A stretch of 64,000 nucleotides of DNA from Paenibacillus rhizosphaerae (GTDB lineage: Bacteria > Bacillota > Bacilli > Paenibacillales > Paenibacillaceae), in NCBI RefSeq assembly GCF_014192015.1, contig NZ_JACHXJ010000001.1:868001-932000 (forward strand), written 5' to 3'. A program made the position numbers and the translations under genes. How positions within the stretch are numbered: position 1 is the stretch's first letter; every line of letters starts with the position of its first letter. The notes under the pieces are model-generated. The model was not told the origin of the DNA and searched no databases. It saw only the letters and a list, made by a program, of their open reading frames with translations. Of this stretch, positions 8,893-17,401 are shown one piece after another.

Positions 8893-11800
8893 TTGTCTTC
8901 TACAGAAACGGAAACGGGCAGGCCGCAGGCCATGAACCCTTTTGCAGAAATTGCGTTCCGCGAGCATCCTTTGGCCAAAGACGGCATGGAAGAAATAAAG
9001 CCGAGAGCGTGGGAGCGGAAGTTGTTCCGCAGCAGCGGGTCGGCCGCTGAAGCCTATGCGGTGAAGGGCTTTGAAGAGCGTATGGAATGGTTCAAAGAGG
9101 AGCTGAACAGGCTTCGATTGCAATATCGCCCCTACTTACGAAGCCTGTCGCCGTCCTCTGTCTATATACGGCCCAGGCAGGAGCTAACCCGATTTGACTT
9201 TCGCTATGCCGATGAACGGCGCGGTGAATTTTCGCAGGTGCTGCTGGGCGAGGGAGAATGGGAGCATGTATCCATTCCCGATTTTCGAGGACCGACCAAG
9301 GAAGAGGGAAGGTGGACCGGCTACTACCGCACAACGTTCAACGATCCGAAACCGCAAGCCGGTCACAGGGTGTACCTTGTGTTTAAGGGTGTTGACTATG
9401 AGGCGGCCGTCTACGTGAACGGCAAATGCGTCGGGATGCATGAAGGACTGTTTGCGCCGTTTGAGTTCGATATTACTTCCTTGCTCGAAGAGACAAACGT
9501 GCTTGTGGTCGAAGTGAACAATGATTACCCGATGATGGGTGTGAACGGTACGCGCCTGGACGGCGACAAAATGTATGCCGCCACGGGTCCCGGCTGGGAC
9601 GAACCGGTGTACGGCTGGCATCACTGCCCGCCGGGTGCGGGAATCTACAACCGCGTCTATTTGGAGGAACGGTCCGGGCTGTTCGTCGATGATATTTTTG
9701 TCAGGCCGGATCCCGAAAACGGTTCTTTCGAAGCCTGGGTCGATGTGACGAATACAACGGCCGGATTGATCGAAGGGGCTGAGCTGTCAATTGACGTGTA
9801 TGCGGACAATTTCGAAGGCAAGGGACTCTCGGGCATAGGCTTTCCGATAGAATACGCCGGCCCGGGCAGCAACAATTACCGCTACAGGATTGACTTCGAA
9901 TCAGCCCGTTTATGGGAACCGGACGCCCCATGCTTGTACCGGATCCGGGTAAGTCTCAAGCACGAAGGAGAGCTGCTGGACGTAAAGGACCGCTGTTTTG
10001 GCATGAGATCCTTCCGGATGGATGAGTCGGAAGAGCCTAAAGGGTCGCTGTGGCTGAACGGCCAAAAGGTGATGCTGCGCGGAGCGAATGAAATGGGGCA
10101 TCTGCAGCAGTGTGTCATGCAGGGAAACGAGGAACAGCTGATCGACGACATTCTGATCGCCAAGCTTGCGCATATGAATTTCTACCGGATTACGCAGCGC
10201 CCCGTGCAGGAGGAAATTTATGACGCCATGGATCGGCTCGGCATGATGAACCAGTGCGATTTGCCGGCGTTCAGCTACATACGCAGAAGCAAATTCAGTG
10301 AGGCGGTGCGTCAAGCCGGCGAGATGGAACGGTTGGTCCGCAGCCATCCGAGCGTCATTATGGTATCGCTGATCAATGAGCCGTCCCGCCCGGCCAAACG
10401 GGGGAAAGGCCATCGGCATTTATACCGGGATGAGCTTGAAGCCTTTTTCGTCTCCGCAAGAAATGCCGTATCCATTGAGAATCCCGATCGTGTCGTAAAA
10501 AATGCCGAGGGGGACTATGATCCGCCGACCGATGCCGGTTTGTCCGATGTCCACTGCTATACGATGTGGTACACAAATCATATGATTTCGTTCGGAGAAC
10601 TGTACAAGGGCGGACTCCCGCCGATCAGAAAAGGCTGGAAGACCGGGTTCGGCGAGTATGGCTCGGAAGCGTTGGATCATCTTGCCCTGATGCAGCAGCG
10701 CTACCCCAAGGCATGGCTGCCGCAGCGGCTGGATGATGTTTGGATGCCCGATGCGATTGTGGACAGCCAAACCTACTCGCTGCATGGGGATTGGTATCCG
10801 GAATCGGAACGGATTGAAGACTGGATTGAGAACAGTCAACAATATCAAGCCTTTGTCACCATCTTGATGACGGATGCGATCCGCCGGCGCTCAGACCTCA
10901 TTGTGCAGTCCGCCATTCACCTTCTTATCGATGCCTGGCCGTCGGGGTGGATGAAATCTCTCGTAGGAGCAGACCGGGTGCCCAAGCCGGGCTACTTCGC
11001 ATACCTCGACAGCCTCACACCGCTGCGCGTCCACTTGCGGGGAGACCGCTGGCGGGCATATGCCGGCGGGCTCATTGAGCTGGAGGCTTGGCTGCTTAAC
11101 GATACGCCTTGCGACTATGAAGGACTGCGGCTCGTTGTGACGCTGCGGGATGACGACCGTGACTTTGCTTCATATGAGCTGGACGCAGAAATCGGGAGCG
11201 CCGCATCCGCATGTGTTGGGACTGTGCAGCTCCGCATGCCGAAAATGGATGGACGAAAAACGTTCCATGCCGATATTTCGATGTATGACCAAAGCGGAGA
11301 GCACCTAAACAGTGAGCGCTTCAGCATCGAGGTATTTGCGGAGAACGCGCAGGTGGCGAAAGCTGCGGCCGGCCCCACGATTGTCACCCTTGGGCAGAAC
11401 GCGGAAGCCTTGGTCACGGCGATGGGGGCGGAGTGCAAAAAATATGAAGCCGGACGCCCGTTTGATGTTATTGTGATGTCCTCTATCGTAGCTTACCTTC
11501 AGCATGAACCGCAAATCGCGAGTCTGATTCGTGCTGGAGCAAGAGCAATCGTTCTTCCTGATGAAGAAGGGGAGACCGACTGGCCCATTGGCGGAAATGT
11601 GGTGCAGCAGACGAAGGTGAGCAGCTTATATACGCTTGCTTTTGATGACAATGAGCATTGGCTCAAGTCGTATAGGACCTATGATTTTCAATATTTCTAT
11701 AACCAAACGTCCGATCGGATGGACGCGCTTACACGCTGCGCCTGGCAGTCGGAATCGGTCGTTCCGCTACTGTATACCTACGCGAAGCCGAAGCAAGGCT

Positions 11801-12000
11801 CGGATTCTGCCGGAACACGCAAAAGGCGGGTACCCGTCGTAGGCTCCGTACGTCTCGGCACCGGTGAGTACATTATGCTGGGATTGCGGCTGGAAGGGAG
11901 AATCGGCTATAATCCGCCGCTGGATTACCTTATGCAAGATCTTGTTATCGGCAGGGGGCAGTCCCCGGCAAAACACACGCATGATAGCGGCAACCGATAG
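8893..12000 (+). CDS. Glycoside hydrolase family 2 protein
   Basis: A 1,035-residue GH2-type enzyme with the usual order: jelly-roll sugar-binding domain (GRWTGYYRTTF, YVNGKCVGMHEG near the N-terminus), immunoglobulin-like domain, then the TIM barrel. The probable acid/base is Glu496 (LINEPSR) and the nucleophile Glu588 (GFGEYGSE). About 300 further C-terminal residues form extra beta and alpha/beta domains. The start is TTG 8893 with AAGGAGG eight bases upstream; the in-frame ATG at 8824 lacks a ribosome binding site. It has no signal peptide, so it is cytoplasmic. It is the first gene of the block with GH29, GH95 and the 15635 gene. GH2 covers beta-galactosidase, beta-glucuronidase and related activities, and the substrate cannot be fixed from sequence. 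Confidence 0.85.
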   Translation: MSSTETETGRPQAMNPFAEIAFREHPLAKDGMEEIKPRAWERKLFRSSGSAAEAYAVKGFEERMEWFKEELNRLRLQYRPYLRSLSPSSVYIRPRQELTRFDFRYADERRGEFSQVLLGEGEWEHVSIPDFRGPTKEEGRWTGYYRTTFNDPKPQAGHRVYLVFKGVDYEAAVYVNGKCVGMHEGLFAPFEFDITSLLEETNVLVVEVNNDYPMMGVNGTRLDGDKMYAATGPGWDEPVYGWHHCPPGAGIYNRVYLEERSGLFVDDIFVRPDPENGSFEAWVDVTNTTAGLIEGAELSIDVYADNFEGKGLSGIGFPIEYAGPGSNNYRYRIDFESARLWEPDAPCLYRIRVSLKHEGELLDVKDRCFGMRSFRMDESEEPKGSLWLNGQKVMLRGANEMGHLQQCVMQGNEEQLIDDILIAKLAHMNFYRITQRPVQEEIYDAMDRLGMMNQCDLPAFSYIRRSKFSEAVRQAGEMERLVRSHPSVIMVSLINEPSRPAKRGKGHRHLYRDELEAFFVSARNAVSIENPDRVVKNAEGDYDPPTDAGLSDVHCYTMWYTNHMISFGELYKGGLPPIRKGWKTGFGEYGSEALDHLALMQQRYPKAWLPQRLDDVWMPDAIVDSQTYSLHGDWYPESERIEDWIENSQQYQAFVTILMTDAIRRRSDLIVQSAIHLLIDAWPSGWMKSLVGADRVPKPGYFAYLDSLTPLRVHLRGDRWRAYAGGLIELEAWLLNDTPCDYEGLRLVVTLRDDDRDFASYELDAEIGSAASACVGTVQLRMPKMDGRKTFHADISMYDQSGEHLNSERFSIEVFAENAQVAKAAAGPTIVTLGQNAEALVTAMGAECKKYEAGRPFDVIVMSSIVAYLQHEPQIASLIRAGARAIVLPDEEGETDWPIGGNVVQQTKVSSLYTLAFDDNEHWLKSYRTYDFQYFYNQTSDRMDALTRCAWQSESVVPLLYTYAKPKQGSDSAGTRKRRVPVVGSVRLGTGEYIMLGLRLEGRIGYNPPLDYLMQDLVIGRGQSPAKHTHDSGNR

Positions 12001-12045
12001 GCTCTGCCGAATTGAAACAAAGAGCTGTATGAGGAGGAAACGAAA

Positions 12046-13362
12046 TTGACTAATCCGTTAATGCATCAGAATGAGAGAACAGAATGGTTTACGCATGACC
12101 GGTTCGGCCTGTTTATTCACTGGGGATTGTATTCGCTGGGTGCCCGCCACGAATGGCTGAAATCCCGCGAATTTATGACAACCGAGCAATACGATAAATA
12201 CTTCAAACGGTTTGACCCGGATCTGTACGACCCTGAATTGTGGGCGGAGGCAGCCTCCAATGCCGGAATGAAGTATTTCGTCATTACGACAAAGCATCAT
12301 GAAGGCTTCTGCTTATGGGACTCCAAGCTGACGGACTATACAGCAGTTCACTCCCCGGCAGGGCGTGATTTGCTCCGGCCCATGGTGGACGCGTTCCGAA
12401 AGCGCAATATGAAAACAGGCCTGTATTATTCGCTGCTCGATTGGCATCATCCGGATTATACCGTCGATGTGAAGCACCCGCTGCGTTATAATCCGGAGTT
12501 TGTGCAGCAGGACGGCACACGCCAGTTTCAGCGTTATGTCGATTATATGTTCGGACAAACGAGAGAGCTTCTTACGGGATATGGACCGGTCGATCTGATG
12601 TTCCTGGACTTCTCCATTCCGCCGGAAGAAGGATTCGCCGGCAAAGGGAAAAACGAATGGCAGAGTGAGAAATTCGTAAATATGGTCCGCGAGCTGCAGC
12701 CGAACATCCTGCTGAACGACCGGCTCGAAGTCGCCGGGGATATTACGACGCCGGAGCAGTATATGCCGAAAGAGTGGGTCAAGGTCGGCGGGCGCCCCGT
12801 CGTCTGGGAGGCTTGCCATACGTTCAGCGGTTCGTGGGGGTATTACCGCGACGAGGAATCGTGGAAGAGCGTCGACATGCTGATTAAAATGCTGATCGAC
12901 AGCGTCAGTAAAGGCGGCAATCTGCTGCTGAACGTTGGACCGACGGGACGCGGTGAGATCGATGAGCGCGCCCTGGAGCGCCTGCAGGGCATCGGCGAAT
13001 GGATGAAGCGGCATAATCGTTCGATCTATGGCTGCACCGCCGCTCCCGAAGGCGTGAAGGCCCCGGACGACTGCCGTTTTACGTACAATCCGAAGACGAA
13101 TCGTCTGTACTTGCACATGTTCAGCTGGCCGTTCAAGTCGATTCACGTGAGCGGGTTAGCCGGCAGGATCGAATACGCGCAGCTGCTGAACGACGCATCG
13201 GAGATCAAGATGAAGCAGGGAGCAAAGGCAAGCTCGATGGCTGCCGGAGCGTTAAGCGAAGGAAGGGATGCAGACACTGTAACGCTAAGCATCCCGGTGA
13301 AGAAACCGAATGCGGCCGTCCCGGTCATCGAACTGTTTCTGAAACCGGGAGCCTTTGCTTAA
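12046..13362 (+). CDS. Alpha-L-fucosidase, GH29
   Basis: A 438-residue GH29 enzyme, retaining alpha-L-fucosidase or a related alpha-L-sugar hydrolase. Family signatures are FGLFIHWGLYS near residue 20, ITTKHHEGFCLWDS near 85-98 and the nucleophile region LMFLDFS with Asp188. The C-terminal part forms the small beta domain. The gene starts with TTG, preceded by GAGGAGG. It lies 45 bases after GH2 and 27 before GH95, so it is co-transcribed. There is no secretion signal. In a pectin context its target could be fucose or 2-O-methylfucose on side chains; that is inference. Confidence 0.9.
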   Translation: MTNPLMHQNERTEWFTHDRFGLFIHWGLYSLGARHEWLKSREFMTTEQYDKYFKRFDPDLYDPELWAEAASNAGMKYFVITTKHHEGFCLWDSKLTDYTAVHSPAGRDLLRPMVDAFRKRNMKTGLYYSLLDWHHPDYTVDVKHPLRYNPEFVQQDGTRQFQRYVDYMFGQTRELLTGYGPVDLMFLDFSIPPEEGFAGKGKNEWQSEKFVNMVRELQPNILLNDRLEVAGDITTPEQYMPKEWVKVGGRPVVWEACHTFSGSWGYYRDEESWKSVDMLIKMLIDSVSKGGNLLLNVGPTGRGEIDERALERLQGIGEWMKRHNRSIYGCTAAPEGVKAPDDCRFTYNPKTNRLYLHMFSWPFKSIHVSGLAGRIEYAQLLNDASEIKMKQGAKASSMAAGALSEGRDADTVTLSIPVKKPNAAVPVIELFLKPGAFA

Positions 13363-13389
13363 TATCCCGCGAAGAAAGGGGGAGGTCCT

Positions 13390-15642
13390 GTGAAAGCCGG
13401 TAAGGCCGACATTTCCTACGAAGTACCGTGGACATTGGACACCGCTTATTGCCATGATGGAATTCCGCTCTCGAACGGCGTGTTGGGGGCGCTGGTCTGG
13501 TTTCAAGACCAGACGTTGATGCTGACGGTGAACCGTGCCGATTACTGGGATCATCGCGGAGGCACCGTATGGCGTGATGATTGCACGTACGATCATTTAA
13601 AAGCACTGCTCACGAGCGGTGACTTTGAAAGCGCGCGCGGACTTTTTCCGACCGCAAAAGTGAATGGCAAGGAGAAACGGCCGACGCGGCTTGCGATGGG
13701 GCGCTTCGAAGTGAAGCTGCAGCCGGGAGCCCGCATTCAATCCGCCTCTCTGCTGTTAACTGAAGGGGAAGCTCGGTTGGTCTGTCATGTCAGAGGAGAG
13801 GAACATCTGATACGCCTAACCGTCGCGATCGACCAGCCTGTCCTGCTGCTCTCGGACCCGGACAGCCTCGTGACGGCAGTAAAGCCCGTACCATCCTACT
13901 CGTTTGCCCGGACGAAAGCCTACTTCGATGATTTCGGCATTGCTGCGCCAACTTCCTTGAAGGACGGATGGGTGCAGGAACTGCCGGAGGATCCGTCGTG
14001 CGCGGTGCTGCTGCACCGGCAGGAAGGAATGTTTGCCATCGCCGCGGAATACGGGGCCGATCCGGAAGACGCGGTGGGCAGGACGCGTGCGATTCTGGAT
14101 GCCTATTCTCGGGCTGCTGCGGGTTACGATGGCATAGCGGCAGGGACACGGGAGCATTGGCGGTCATTATGGAGAGAAGCGGCGGATATCCACCTGCCCG
14201 ACGACGAAATAGAGCGGATGTATTATTTGGGCATCTACCGGATGCTGGGGAGCTCCATGCCCGGCCGGATCGCGCCGACGCTGCAAGGCCCGTGGGTGGA
14301 AGAATTCCGGAATCCGCCGTGGAGCTGCGATTATCATTTTAATATTAACGTCCAGCAGTGCTTGTGGCCCGCTTACGGTGCAAATTTGCTGGACTGCCTC
14401 ATGCCGCTGTTCAAGATGATCGACGGCTGGAAGCCGATATTGGCCCGGAACGCCAAGCGGTTCGTGGGCATAGAAGACGGGTACATGCTGGGCCATTCGG
14501 TAGACGACCGGGGCCATCCCGTCGGCGGGATGTGGACGGGTACGATCGATCAAGCGAATACCTCGTGGATCGCCCAAATGATGTGGCAGTATGCCCGGTA
14601 TGCCGGTGATGAAGCGTTCATGCTGGATGAAGTACATCCCTTCATGGTGAAGACGCTTCGCGTGTTTCACCAGATGATGGAGCGGGACGGCGATCTATAT
14701 TCGCTACCGGTGAGCGTTTCGCCTGAATTCGGCGGTTCGTCGCCGAGAGGGCTCGCCCGGAACTCGACTTTTTTCCTCGTCAATGTACGATTTTTGTGCG
14801 AGAAGCTGCTCGAACTTGAGGAGAAGTACGCCGTCGATCCGGAAGCTGCGGCCATGGCTGCGGATATCTATGCGAAGCTTCCGCCTTACACGGCGGGCCC
14901 AAGGCAATTCCAGGAGTTCAGCACCAAGCCTGGGCTTGAGCTGTACCTGTGGGAGGATCAGCCGCTGTCCGAATCGCACAGGCACCACTCCCATTTAGCC
15001 GGCATCTTCCCTTTTGACACGATGGATATGGACGATCCCGCCCAGAAAGAGGCGGCAATGAATGCTTACAGGTCATGGGTCGATAAAGGGATGGGGCGCT
15101 GGTCGGGCTGGTCGATGCCTTGGGCGTCGATCCTGCACAACCGGCTGGGCTCCCCCGATATGGCTCTTTTGTCACTTCGGCTTTTGAAGGATGTTTACAT
15201 GATGCCTAGTTATGCGACCAGACATAATGCCAACTACAGAGGCTTCAGCGAATTTACGGGCGGAGACGTCATGCAGGTCGAGGCTTCGATCGCTACAGCC
15301 GCAGCGATCCTGGAAATGTATGTGAGCTGCGTCAGGGGTACCGTCCACGTGTTCAGCGGCTTGCCGGGGCGGTTCAAGGATGCATCTTTCTCAGGGATCC
15401 GGACGGAAGGTGCCTTCCTGCTCTCGGGCGTAAAGTCTTCCGGAAAGGTACGGACGGTTACGGTATTCAGTGAGCGGGACGACACGCTTCGGCTCGCTAA
15501 TCCTTTCGGCGGGAGGGCAGCGATACGCAAGGACGGCTCGCTGACTTGGACGGAGGAGGACGTTATTGTCCTGGAGCTTCGGCGCGGGGAATGCCTTGTC
15601 TTAGAAAACGCTGAGAATGGGGGAACAGCAGCAAATGGGTAA
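13390..15642 (+). CDS. GH95-like alpha-L-fucosidase/alpha-L-galactosidase family protein
   Basis: A 750-residue protein with the GH95 layout: an N-terminal beta-sandwich (PLSNGVLGALVW), an (alpha/alpha)6 barrel and a C-terminal beta domain. NIN at residues 318-320 and the SHRHHSHLAG segment near 529-537 correspond to conserved GH95 active-site blocks. It starts with GTG 13390 behind GGGGGAGG. Known GH95 members are inverting alpha-1,2-L-fucosidases or alpha-L-galactosidases, and the latter activity is used in rhamnogalacturonan-II breakdown. It overlaps the next gene by eight bases. There is no signal peptide. It is divergent from textbook members, so the exact sugar is uncertain. Confidence 0.78.
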   Translation: MKAGKADISYEVPWTLDTAYCHDGIPLSNGVLGALVWFQDQTLMLTVNRADYWDHRGGTVWRDDCTYDHLKALLTSGDFESARGLFPTAKVNGKEKRPTRLAMGRFEVKLQPGARIQSASLLLTEGEARLVCHVRGEEHLIRLTVAIDQPVLLLSDPDSLVTAVKPVPSYSFARTKAYFDDFGIAAPTSLKDGWVQELPEDPSCAVLLHRQEGMFAIAAEYGADPEDAVGRTRAILDAYSRAAAGYDGIAAGTREHWRSLWREAADIHLPDDEIERMYYLGIYRMLGSSMPGRIAPTLQGPWVEEFRNPPWSCDYHFNINVQQCLWPAYGANLLDCLMPLFKMIDGWKPILARNAKRFVGIEDGYMLGHSVDDRGHPVGGMWTGTIDQANTSWIAQMMWQYARYAGDEAFMLDEVHPFMVKTLRVFHQMMERDGDLYSLPVSVSPEFGGSSPRGLARNSTFFLVNVRFLCEKLLELEEKYAVDPEAAAMAADIYAKLPPYTAGPRQFQEFSTKPGLELYLWEDQPLSESHRHHSHLAGIFPFDTMDMDDPAQKEAAMNAYRSWVDKGMGRWSGWSMPWASILHNRLGSPDMALLSLRLLKDVYMMPSYATRHNANYRGFSEFTGGDVMQVEASIATAAAILEMYVSCVRGTVHVFSGLPGRFKDASFSGIRTEGAFLLSGVKSSGKVRTVTVFSERDDTLRLANPFGGRAAIRKDGSLTWTEEDVIVLELRRGECLVLENAENGGTAANG

Positions 15643-17290
15643 TCGATCTTCAGCCAGCAGTACCAGATTCGGCATTCAGGGACCTGTGGTGGCGTGGCAG
15701 GATCCTTGGGCGGGAGACGCGTCCGACCGCGTGATGCGGACGGGGACGGGCGCGGTGTACCCCTCGCAGGACGATGCGCCTTCCGGGGAGTCGTTTGTCT
15801 CCGCGCTGCAAAGCCTGGGTGCAGATTTTTACGTCCATCATGTGCTGCCGGGCATGGAAGGCTTCAAAGACATGGTGGAGGAAATGAAACGGTCCGGCAT
15901 GGACGTCTGCCTAGGGAACGAGTACGGCAATATTAACGGCCCTTGGGCGGATGGAACGAACCGGTGGGATGTGCCGGATGAGGCTGTTACGGAGGCGGCA
16001 GGGAGCGGAAGGCTGATCGGACTGCTGTACGATGAACCGGAGCATTTGCAAATCAATGCGGCACAGTACCGGAAAGACGGTTGGCATCCGCACTGGGGAG
16101 CAGCTGACGGGCTTGAGCTGAAGGAAGCGGCCGCCGCGGTTGCGAATACCGTTCAAGAACGGGTTACCCGCGTCACGGAGCTGGCAAAAAGCAGCGGATG
16201 CGCCCAAGCGGATATTCCCCTTATTGCAGAGCATGTGTTTCCGGTAATGTTCCATGTGCACGCAAGCGGCGGCATGGCGGTGTGCCCCAAGATTATGAAG
16301 GAATCGTTTCAGGCGCTGCAGCTGGGCACGGCGCTTGGGGCCGCCAAGCAGTACAAGCGGCCGATGTGGATATGCGCAGATCTATGGGGACCGGACATCG
16401 GCCATTGGTTTACCCGACTCTCGGGGTTCCCCGGGCACTCGCCCGAGGAATTCGCATCGGCGCTGCGGATGGGCTATTTGATGGCCCCTACGCATTTATT
16501 TGCGGAGAACGTGGATGCACTGCTTCACCACCGGGATCACCGATTCGTGCGGACGGAATTCGGAGAGGTATGGGAGCAGTTTATCCGCGAATATGTGCCA
16601 ACCCATCCGCTGGATTGGTCTCACGCCGATATCACTCCCGACACGGTCCTGATTCATGCGGATGACAGCAATTACGGCCAGAACGCAAGACTGTTCGGCA
16701 GCCGGACTGGTGAAGCTGAAGAATCGACGAAGAGCGTATTCGCCGCATGGCATCTGCTGAGTCACGGAACCATTCCGGCGCACGGCAGCTGCATGCATAT
16801 TCCGGGGTATGACTTCCCGAGGCATCAACTCAAGCGGCACGCTGCCGCAGGCAGCTTCCCTTTGCCTTCGGGTTATCCGGACCTGCCGCAGACGTCGATG
16901 CATACGCTGTTCCACCCTGTTAATAACGTAATCGTTTTCGATGAAACGGTGCGGTACGAGCAGCTTGGGCAGCCTAAGCTGATTCTCGTAGCGGGCTCGC
17001 GACTTTCCAAAGCGACGGCTGCGGCGATTAGACGCCTGGCAGAGGAAGGCTCCGTCGTCGTCATTATGTCATGGCTTGCGCCGCAGGCCTGGCGAGACAG
17101 CAAGGTCTACCCGGGCGGAGGAGCTTGGGTTGTGACGGACGACTTCCTGAGCGGAGAGGCATGCGAAGCGGCCGCTCCGCACTTGGGATCTGATGACTGC
17201 TGGAGACTCTGCTTTGGCGAACATGAAGTTCGTTTCTATAAGGGGGATCCTTCCGGCAGGACGCTGGATATCGAGGTGCTTCACCGTTGA
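15635..17290 (+). CDS. Uncharacterised protein, possibly a barrel-type glycosidase
   Basis: A 551-residue protein I cannot assign to a named family. The start ATG 15635 has GGGGGA about ten bases before it and overlaps the GH95 stop. The first 330 residues alternate strands and helices and carry acidic motifs at likely strand ends (LLYDEPEH, IAEHVFP, MWICADLWG, HLFAENVD), as in clan-A TIM-barrel hydrolases. The last 200 residues look like a Rossmann/GATase-like domain (LILVAGSRLSKATAAAIRRLAEEGSVVV), an architecture seen in GH42-like enzymes. It has no signal peptide. Translational coupling to GH95 suggests it acts on the same oligosaccharide. The function is unknown. Confidence 0.6.
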   Translation: MGNRSSASSTRFGIQGPVVAWQDPWAGDASDRVMRTGTGAVYPSQDDAPSGESFVSALQSLGADFYVHHVLPGMEGFKDMVEEMKRSGMDVCLGNEYGNINGPWADGTNRWDVPDEAVTEAAGSGRLIGLLYDEPEHLQINAAQYRKDGWHPHWGAADGLELKEAAAAVANTVQERVTRVTELAKSSGCAQADIPLIAEHVFPVMFHVHASGGMAVCPKIMKESFQALQLGTALGAAKQYKRPMWICADLWGPDIGHWFTRLSGFPGHSPEEFASALRMGYLMAPTHLFAENVDALLHHRDHRFVRTEFGEVWEQFIREYVPTHPLDWSHADITPDTVLIHADDSNYGQNARLFGSRTGEAEESTKSVFAAWHLLSHGTIPAHGSCMHIPGYDFPRHQLKRHAAAGSFPLPSGYPDLPQTSMHTLFHPVNNVIVFDETVRYEQLGQPKLILVAGSRLSKATAAAIRRLAEEGSVVVIMSWLAPQAWRDSKVYPGGGAWVVTDDFLSGEACEAAAPHLGSDDCWRLCFGEHEVRFYKGDPSGRTLDIEVLHR

Positions 17291-17303
17291 TGATTTGCTG
17301 AAT

Positions 17304-17329
17304 GCTGTTTTTCCCCCTATAAAAACAGC
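17304..17329 (+). other. Perfect hairpin containing a CCCCCTAT loop
   Basis: GCTGTTTTT pairs with AAAAACAGC around the 8-base loop CCCCCTAT. There is no T-run after the stem, so it is a poor terminator. Its loop is the upstream copy of the regulatory half-site of the next promoter. Confidence 0.55.
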
Positions 17330-17369
17330 GGGTTTAACCTATAAACGAAACGGCGGGAACGTGTAAAGT
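17313..17369 (+). promoter_or_regulatory. CCCTATA-repeat promoter before the 17402 gene
   Basis: CCCCCTATA (17313-17321) and CCTATAAA (17338-17345) have their CTATA cores exactly 22 bases apart. A -10-like TAAAGT lies at 17364, 24 bases after the second core. The predicted -35 position falls inside the second repeat and has no TTGACA, as expected for an activator-dependent promoter. The same geometry occurs at 23429 and 29572. Confidence 0.75.
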
Positions 17370-17401
17370 TATTGTCAGGCGTACGACAAAGGAGAGCAGG
17401 C

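Noticed and set aside
11864-12049. Short frame bridging the GH2 and GH29 genes (61 codons).
   Set aside because: It lies out of frame within the end of GH2, has no ribosome site and no recognisable content.
17304-17329. Hairpin after the 15635 gene as a rho-independent terminator.
   Set aside because: The stem is only A/T-rich at its top and there is no T-run after it. Its loop coincides with the regulatory repeat of the next promoter.
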